Below, piece after piece: positions 57,975-64,000 of a stretch of DNA of 64,000 bases. The DNA lies in the NCBI GenBank assembly GCA_000727475.1, contig KL647288.1:10674903-10738902 (forward strand), in the 5' to 3' direction. A program made the translations under genes and the position numbers. The notes under the pieces are model-generated. The model did no database searches. It saw only the letters and a program-made list of their open reading frames with translations, and was not told the DNA's origin. This DNA comes from Sarcocystis neurona (lineage: Eukaryota; Apicomplexa; Conoidasida; Eucoccidiorida; Sarcocystidae). The number at the start of each line of letters is the position of its first letter. Positions within the stretch are counted from its first letter, which is position 1.

Positions 57975-59276
57975 CTAAATTAAGAAAACGGCTACCAGCA
58001 TCAACAGGCCGGTGCTCGTTACTGCTAGAAAGCTCAGATGAGGACCTGAAGTCGTGGGGTTGCGTGAACTGCGCCCTGTCCCCGCCGCACTCGTGGTCTG
58101 CTTCTGCTTTGACGTATGCGCTGCAGCCGCGGCGGCAGCAGCTGCTGCCGTGGCTTGTCGAAGTTGTTCTGCTGCCCGCGCCTCTGCTGCTGTTTGAATA
58201 GCGAGCACCTGTCCACTCGTAAGAGGCTGGCCTGCCTGTGCAGCAGCAGTAGCAGCCATGGCGGGGGTGACAGCTACAGCTACTGGGGGCACGCCTAATG
58301 CTTGTGATGCTCTGGCCACTTCTGCCGCTGCTTCTTGCTCCACTTTGGGTAGTGCTGCTGCTAAAACGGCCTCCCGCTGCTGCTCCGCTGCGGCTGCTGC
58401 CTGCTGTTGAGCCTGTGCCGCAGCTGCTGCTGCCAGCTGTTGCTGCTGCCGCGCCGCCAGCGCCGCCGCTTCCTGTTGGGCGGCAGCCACTTGTGCCTGC
58501 TGCTGCTGCGCCGCTGCTGCATTCTGCTGCGCTGCCACTGTAACAGCAGCCGCAGGTGCAGGAACAACGACTGCGGCAACCGGGAGGGATCCGGCGGTAG
58601 CAGGCTTTACTGGTGGTGTTGCTGTGACAGGAGGAGCAGCACGTGTGGCTGCATCAACGAATGAGGAGGCCGTATCTACCTTCGATGCACTAAGCTCCCC
58701 AAGATGCGACCGTGAAGACACAGCTACAGGCGCAGGCACAGCACCAGCAAGCTGCGACGCAGTATCTTTTTGAGAACAAGCGGCTGATCCGTCTCTGCGA
58801 CTCCTGCCTTGGTAAACACCACCCTTCGCTGCTGCTGCTAGCGTCCTGGTACTCTTCAGTCGCAGGGGCCTGTAGGAGCGCTGCTGCAGCAGCAGCAGCA
58901 TCCCAGGCCCGAACCTTTTCCGCTGTCGTTCGAAGTGCTGCTGCTGCAGCGGCAGTTGGGCCTGCCGCTGCTGTTGCTTCAACGATGACTGTTTTTCTTG
59001 TGGCGGTGGCCGCTGCGTTCCCCGTTGCAAGACGTGGAGCTGTTCTACGTATGGTTGTGGATGCTGGTGGTGCTGTGTCGCGTGAAGAGACGCTTGCGAT
59101 TCGTTTGCTTCTTTGCTGGCAAACTGCAGCTGAACTACAGTAGATCCCGTTGTCAGTACCGTTCCCTCCTTTCTTAGTTCGTCTGTCTCACGTAGAGCAT
59201 CTACGCGCTCTAGATGACTAGCGGGCTGCAAGAGCAGAAGCAGGAGCAGCAGCAGGAAAGAAGATTGAGGCAACAT
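57975..59276 (-). CDS. Secreted, GPI-anchor-type Ala/Gln-rich surface protein
   Basis: I chose the ATG at 59276 because it opens directly into a signal peptide: MLPQSS, then FLLLLLLLLL, then a QPASHLE cleavage region. The frame is 433 residues with no intron needed. After a Gln/His-rich part (residues about 60-120), the protein is Ala/Gln/Pro-rich (about 200-390, with AAAQAQQQAAAAAEQQ-type runs and a less repetitive piece, SQALGVPPVAVAVTPAMAAT). The C-terminus is a textbook GPI signal: a TTSG small-residue site near residue 410, then a hydrophobic stretch LSFLAVTSTGLLMLVAVFLI and the stop. It contains only one cysteine outside the signal region, so it is not a typical cysteine-rich Eimeria SAG. 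An internal CTG patch near residues 125-150 could be an unspliced intron. The frame continues upstream of this ATG, but that part looks non-coding. Confidence 0.6.
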   Translation of the reverse strand: MLPQSSFLLLLLLLLLQPASHLERVDALRETDELRKEGTVLTTGSTVVQLQFASKEANESQASLHATQHHQHPQPYVEQLHVLQRGTQRPPPQEKQSSLKQQQRQAQLPLQQQHFERQRKRFGPGMLLLLQQRSYRPLRLKSTRTLAAAAKGGVYQGRSRRDGSAACSQKDTASQLAGAVPAPVAVSSRSHLGELSASKVDTASSFVDAATRAAPPVTATPPVKPATAGSLPVAAVVVPAPAAAVTVAAQQNAAAAQQQQAQVAAAQQEAAALAARQQQQLAAAAAAQAQQQAAAAAEQQREAVLAAALPKVEQEAAAEVARASQALGVPPVAVAVTPAMAATAAAQAGQPLTSGQVLAIQTAAEARAAEQLRQATAAAAAAAAAAHTSKQKQTTSAAGTGRSSRNPTTSGPHLSFLAVTSTGLLMLVAVFLI

Positions 59277-61080
59277 GCTCGGCTGCTTGGTGATGCAGTA
59301 ACAGCAGCGGCTGTAGACGACGGAGAAACATTCCCAGTCTTCTGTGCGCAGATCGCAGATGCTGGGCAAACAGCGACAGCAGCAGTGTTTAAAAGTGTGG
59401 TCAGCCCGTTGAGCAACAGCGGGACCACCGACTTCTGCAGCAGCAGTATAAGCAGCAGTAGCAGCCCGTGCAAGCGACCATGAGAAATCTGTGGAAGCAG
59501 CAGCAGCAGCCTCAACGTGCAACAGGCTGACAACTTCACAGCACCACCAATTGTCAGAATGCTGCTGCACCGGTCAGCAGGGCAATAACCTCGGTATCAG
59601 AGGGAGAGACTGCAGAAACGTAACACGGCCCTGAACCGCCTTTGATTCCACGGCACGAGCAGTGGGAGGAAAATCGTCGTTAGTCTGCGGGGCTTGCTTG
59701 AGGCGCGGTGTTGCTGCAGGAGCAGCCGCAGCGGCTGATGGCCCGCAGTACGTTGCACGAGAACGCTCAACAGCAGCACAGATGGTATCGTGCTTCTGTA
59801 CTGCAGCACTAGCAGGAGAGGTATACCTCCTCACGAGCACAGCAACCGCATCAGCGCAGCGGTGCTTCAGCATTCGCCAGTTCGGATTCACAGAAGCAGC
59901 AGAGGATTTGTACGGGCGTGTACAAATCCGAGCACCAGCGGTGCTGCCACACGTGAAATCGAACACCACAACAGCAGAGAAGGCGCACGACCGCGCACAC
60001 CTCATAGCGCCCCCAGCAGAATGACAGTACGGCTGCAGATGTACGATGATACCCGCAGCGCAGTCTTGGAGTCCGACACTTGATGCAGCAGGTGCTGCTT
60101 CTGCTGCGTAGTCACAGAATGTGAGACGTACCGCACTAAGAGCAGCACAACAGACCACGTTAGCAGCGGTACCTGCAAAGGACTGGCAGCCCCCCCTTCA
60201 TTCAGGAGAACCGGCAGCAACCGACTGAAGGAGTCGTACACTAAATCCAGACGCAGCATAGCGACGTGAAGAGGAAGAACAAGGATAAGACGAAGGAACA
60301 AGCATAAGATGGAAGAACAGCATTAAAGAGCGACCAATATAGACAAAAAGGAGGAAGAGCAGAAGGAAGAAATTATCCAACTGCCAAAAAACAACGGCGC
60401 AGAGAGAGTTGTCGCGGACCTGCCGCATCTGGTGCACCTGATACCGCAGGACGTGTATACCTGTGCGGTGCTGTTGTTGAATGTACAACAAAAGCAACAC
60501 CTGCAGCAAGTGTCTGCGAAATGATTTGGCTTTGGCAGAACAGGAAGCTCTTGATTCGTGTGCAGCAGGGGCCGCCCGACTGTGGACTGTTGTTATGCGA
60601 AGGGTAGCAGCACCCTGCGCGCACCGAGCCAGCAATATGTGGTGCGGATTCACTTGCAGCAGCAGCAGCAGTAGCGGCAGTGGGTTAATCACCGCTAGAT
60701 AATCGGCAGCTGCTGCAGCGGCAGTCTGCGGGAGAGTACTGTGTGGGCCCACGTAGCAGCAGGAGCAGTAACATCGGAGTAGGTTACTGTCATATAGTCA
60801 CCAGCTGCCGCTGCAGAACAAGTATGACACGCCGTTGATTGTCACCAGTGGAATGGGGAGGCGTGCCATTCTCGGGGGAAGAAGTGGTGTCGGGAGCAGC
60901 AGCACGAGCAGCAGCACAGCAACACGCAGTGTTCTTGCCCTTCCTTCATCGTGCAACAAGCAGCGTATAGCCGGTGAAACAGAAACCTTCTACACTTGGG
61001 GCCTCGAGGACGTTCACGGCGTCTTACAACGTGTACATCTTTCTGTGCCGTGCGGCGCTGGAGGGTGAAGAAAACGGTGA
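59277..61080. other. Region with exon candidates on both strands, unresolved
   Basis: Mixed-composition frames compete. On the + strand there are 59,214-59,483 and 59,662-60,024 (contains EDLYGRVQIRAPAVLPHVKS), the stretch 60,327-60,524 (contains EEIIQLPKNNGAERVVADLP and IPQDVYTCAVLLLNV), and 60,835-61,068. On the - strand there are 59,574-60,158 (eleven cysteines) and 60,198-60,752 (hydrophobic run FFLLLFLLFVYIG). The + strand piece at 60,327-60,524 is the most protein-like. No motif decides the strand. Confidence 0.35.
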
Positions 61081-61366
61081 AATAAATAGATTAAGAATAG
61101 TGAAGAGGCGTTAAAAAGTGCCTGTCATGAAGGAGGCAGACACAGGTGCTGCTCAGACTGCTACTGCAGAGCTCGTCCCGTAGTTGGCTTGGTTGTCGCT
61201 GCTGGTCTGCTGCAGCCGGCACTACCAAGGAAGTTTTCTTGTGCCTCACAGCACGTTCGTCTAGTCACATGCAGAGGTCCTACTGAAATAGTCCTGCTTA
61301 TTTAGACTTGCGCTCACGCCGTTCCTCTGTGGTGCTTCGCGGTTCACAACTCCTGTGGTGTGCTGC

Positions 61367-61454
61367 TGCAAGAGCTGTTGCTGCTCCGCTCAGTCTTATC
61401 TCCTTACGGCTGCAAGAGCTGTTGCTGCTCCGCTCAGTCTTATCTCCTTACGGC
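61367..61454. repeat. Perfect 44-bp tandem duplication
   Basis: Two identical 44-bp copies (61367-61410 and 61411-61454) beginning TGCAAGAGCTGTTGCTGCTC. As 44 is not a multiple of three, the duplication shifts any reading frame through it. Confidence 0.95.
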
Positions 61455-61987
61455 CAACGGCCCTGCTGAGTTCCTTGGCGGTGTGTCTTAACTCGGTCGC
61501 GGATGCAGGCTGTGCTGCCGCCTACTCTCTCCTGCTGTTTCTGCCGCCCCTCTTTCTCCCCTGGCTGTTGCCCGTGCTCCCCCTGGTCTTACGCATGGAC
61601 CATTTCTGCTCCTCCTCCCGCTGTCCTCTTTCCGCTGCTGCTGCTTCTGCTTCTGACGTGGTTACTTCCGCTCCCCCGCCGCCACCGCTGTTTCTGCTGC
61701 GCGTGCTTCCGTTCTACGCCTGCTGTGCTTCGCCTTTCCCCGCTACTTTCCTTCTTCTGCCACCGCGAACTCTTCGGCGCCTCCTGTCGCCGACGATATT
61801 CTTCACTTCCTACCGATGGTGCGGCCACTCCCGCTGCTGCACCTGTTATCGCTCCGTTTGTCGTACTAAATCAAGAGGAAGCAGCACGCCAGGGCAGCGG
61901 GCCTTCGCAGCAGTGAAAGAACGCGCACAAGGTGACAAGATAACGCTTTTGAACTGTACCTGACCCTGGAAAAGTGCTGGGGACGGT

Positions 61988-62093
61988 GACTCGACGAGAA
62001 AGGGAAGCAGTCATGCAGCCGTAGAACGGCCCACGATGGAGACTCGACGAGAAAGCCAGGCAGCCATGCAGTCGGAGAACGGCCCACATAGAT
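61988..62093. repeat. Imperfect 53-bp tandem duplication
   Basis: Two copies start GACTCGACGAGAAAG at 61988 and 62041 and share ATGCAG...GAACGGCCCAC, with a few substitutions. They lie between exon candidates, and their coding status is unknown. Confidence 0.9.
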
Positions 62094-64000
62094 GTGGTCG
62101 CAAAGATGAGAACTACCTACTCGAATGATGCGCAGACCGCGTAGCGTAGCAAAAGGAAAGTGTTTCTCTTTTTTGAACAGAAAACAAAGAGCGCAAATGT
62201 GGGAAGAGCGGTCTGTGTCAATTTATATCAGGTGCCAAGAAACACAACAGAGGTATTCGCTGGCTGCGGCGCGAAGAATAGTAGCAACGGAATGGTGCTG
62301 AAGCAACACCGCAGCTTCTCTTGCAGAAAGGAGTAGCGCTGATGCCAGAAAAATTTTGGACAAACTGCGTTGCAGAAGGGCGACCAAGTGTCGTCCGCTG
62401 CTCGGGCTATGTTGACAGGCACTTTACGAGGAAATTCACGAAAACCAAATTTCTGTGGACACACGCGGTGGGGAGGGGGAAGTTATGTTCGTCAAAGACT
62501 CATGTCTACTTCTGCTGCCGGCGCTGTTGGTGCTGCTTTTGCGGTTGCTGCTTCTGCTACTATTGCTGGGAGGGGTAGTGGTCCTGCTGCTGTTCCCGCT
62601 GTTGGTGCCACTCATGTTGCTGTGCGTCGTTCGATGATGCTGCTGCAGTTGCGGAAGTTCTTGCTGTGGTTAATGCGGGTCTCTCTGCGGCTGCTGCTGC
62701 TTTTGTTCGAGCTGCTGCTACTGCGTCCCTCGTGGCAGCGGTGTCTGCGGCGCAGGTGGGCACCCGGTAGTAACGGTAATGCGGTGTTTTAGGACATAGG
62801 ACATGATTTGCTTTTCGTACTGTGGCTACTTCGCCCCTCCCCGGACGAAATCTTGAGCATGTCTGAGCTTCAATTCTCCCGGTTAACGTCATGCAAGTAA
62901 GAGCACGCAAACACATCAGGCGCTTCCACGGAGTACCACGTCTTTCTTGAAAAGCCGTTCGTCGTCTAAATGTCTGCTACCTTTCCACTCACATACAGGT
63001 ATACGTGATATATATATATGTAGTGTCGTCTCCTCCTTCAACCTCTCTATGCATGTCTTTAAAGTACTATGTTCAATACGTGTTTTCGGCGTGCATTACG
63101 CCCAGGTTCAGCACGCGTACAGTCGCAACGACAGTAATAACGCGGCAGCGGCTGCGAAGACATCTAATGTTTTTTAGGAGGACCCAAGATCTGGCGACAT
63201 TGAGACATCCTCTTCTGCATGGCTCGGAAGGAATTTTGCATGCTGTCTTGTTTGCGAAGAGGGGTGTAGACGATCGCCGCTTTTGGTGTCAGCTAGCAAG
63301 TGGACCTTCGCTCTCAGTTAGCCGGAGGAGGTGGGACTGAGCATGACGATAGAGATGCATAGGGCTCATCTCTGCCTTACGTTCGGGACACGGCGCAATT
63401 TTTTACGTAGCAGGAGGCTACGCAGATGTTGGGTGACCCTTTCGGGAATACCAGACCCTGCATAGGACCTGAAACAAGTCTACGTTGACAGTAGGAAGGT
63501 GAATGTAGTGTTCCGCTGTAACGGAGGGCACATCTTGGATCCTTGGTCAATTTTAAGCGTTTAATTCAGGTGTTAGTATTTTAGGGGGGCACGCCATGCG
63601 CGGAAGGTGGAAGATGTTAGTACCGTGTAAGGATTAGCAGCATATTAGCTGCGTTTTAGAGACGGAAAAAGTGCACTCATTCAGGTAGATAGACTGGCAC
63701 AAAGACTTATTAGCGTCGGAGAATTGTACGTGTACACCATGGAAAAGTTACACATTGTAAGTTACATCACTCGACTTCCAACGCAGTATAGACGAGCAAA
63801 TGCGCGGTGTCTACTCAGAGCTCCTTCGTGCTGCTGCTGCGATCGCTGCTGCTGTTGATGCTTCTGCTGTGGATGGTCCTCGTGCTGCTGCGGCTGTTGC
63901 CGGTGCTGCAGCAGCAGCTGCTGCTGCTGCCGAAGTCATTGCTGCGGCTGCTGCGCGTACCGCCGGTGCTTGACGGCGGCTGATAGCAGTGCTAGAGGTG
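62094..64000. other. Right end: scattered exon candidates
   Basis: A pyrimidine acceptor near 62,318 precedes a mixed frame (contains MPEKFWTNCVAEGRPSVVR) to about 62,500. CTG-rich DNA follows at 62,510-62,760, with a competing - strand frame (62,560-62,916). A good acceptor (AATGTTTTTTAG, ending 63177) precedes a terminal-exon-like frame to TGA at 63340 (contains HPLLHGSEGILHAVLFAKR). From 63,340 to 63,790 I see nothing. The last 200 bases encode an Ala-rich helix-like stretch on the + strand that ends RTAGA and a stop near 63,974. Confidence 0.35.

Noticed and set aside
1..64000. tRNA, rRNA or known transposase genes
   Set aside because: I looked for GGTTCGAATCC-type T-arms, rRNA core words and transposase or reverse-transcriptase motifs and noticed none. 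A covariance-model scan would be decisive.

Overview
The window looks like nuclear DNA of an Eimeria-type coccidian (Apicomplexa). Three things suggest this. CAG/CTG trinucleotide repeats run through almost every stretch and give poly-Ala, -Gln, -Ser, -Leu and -Cys runs in all six frames. Genes are broken by many GT-AG introns. Gene-poor spacers are made of (TA)n/(CA)n-rich, degenerate minisatellite DNA. I noticed no rRNA, tRNA, CRISPR array, bacterial operon or transposase gene. The species cannot be named from this sequence alone. CAG-type repeats keep unrelated frames open, so open frame length is weak evidence here. I relied on conserved motifs, intron phases that match, and exon-like stretches free of repeats.

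Layout. 1-4 kb: remains of a partial gene, a small candidate gene ending in a membrane segment (1875-2584), and cysteine-bearing exon candidates. 4.3-18.5 kb: a very large low-complexity protein gene on the + strand (about 3,860 residues in my model, three exons with matching phases). 18.5-25 kb: mostly TA-rich spacer with one repeat-free island (22.4-23.9 kb) that may hold a gene. 25-34 kb: alternating CAG and CTG blocks, with a small + strand gene end at 25.7 kb and a 1,584-codon - strand open frame that conflicts with it. 34.5-42 kb: the one gene I recognise with confidence, an EngB/YihA/YsxC-family GTPase whose G1-G5 motifs are spread over four core exons, preceded by a likely N-terminal extension. 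42.0-42.5 kb: a 30-bp minisatellite. 43.9-49.8 kb: a five-exon + strand gene of unknown function. 50.5-51.1 kb: a small gene candidate. 52.3-56.8 kb: exon candidates, including one with a degenerate ClpX-type zinc finger. 58.0-59.3 kb: a - strand, intron-free Ala/Gln-rich protein with both a signal peptide and a GPI-type tail. 59.3-64 kb: conflicting exon candidates and short tandem duplications.

Functional links. EngB proteins assist assembly of the large subunit of bacterial-type ribosomes, so the EngB gene probably serves the apicoplast or mitochondrion. The GPI-tailed protein probably sits on the parasite surface. No shared pathway is visible among the other genes. The most unusual structural signal is in the introns. 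Several of the best-supported ones start CAG- or purine-rich and end CTG- or pyrimidine-rich, so each could fold back on itself in RNA and bring its splice sites together.
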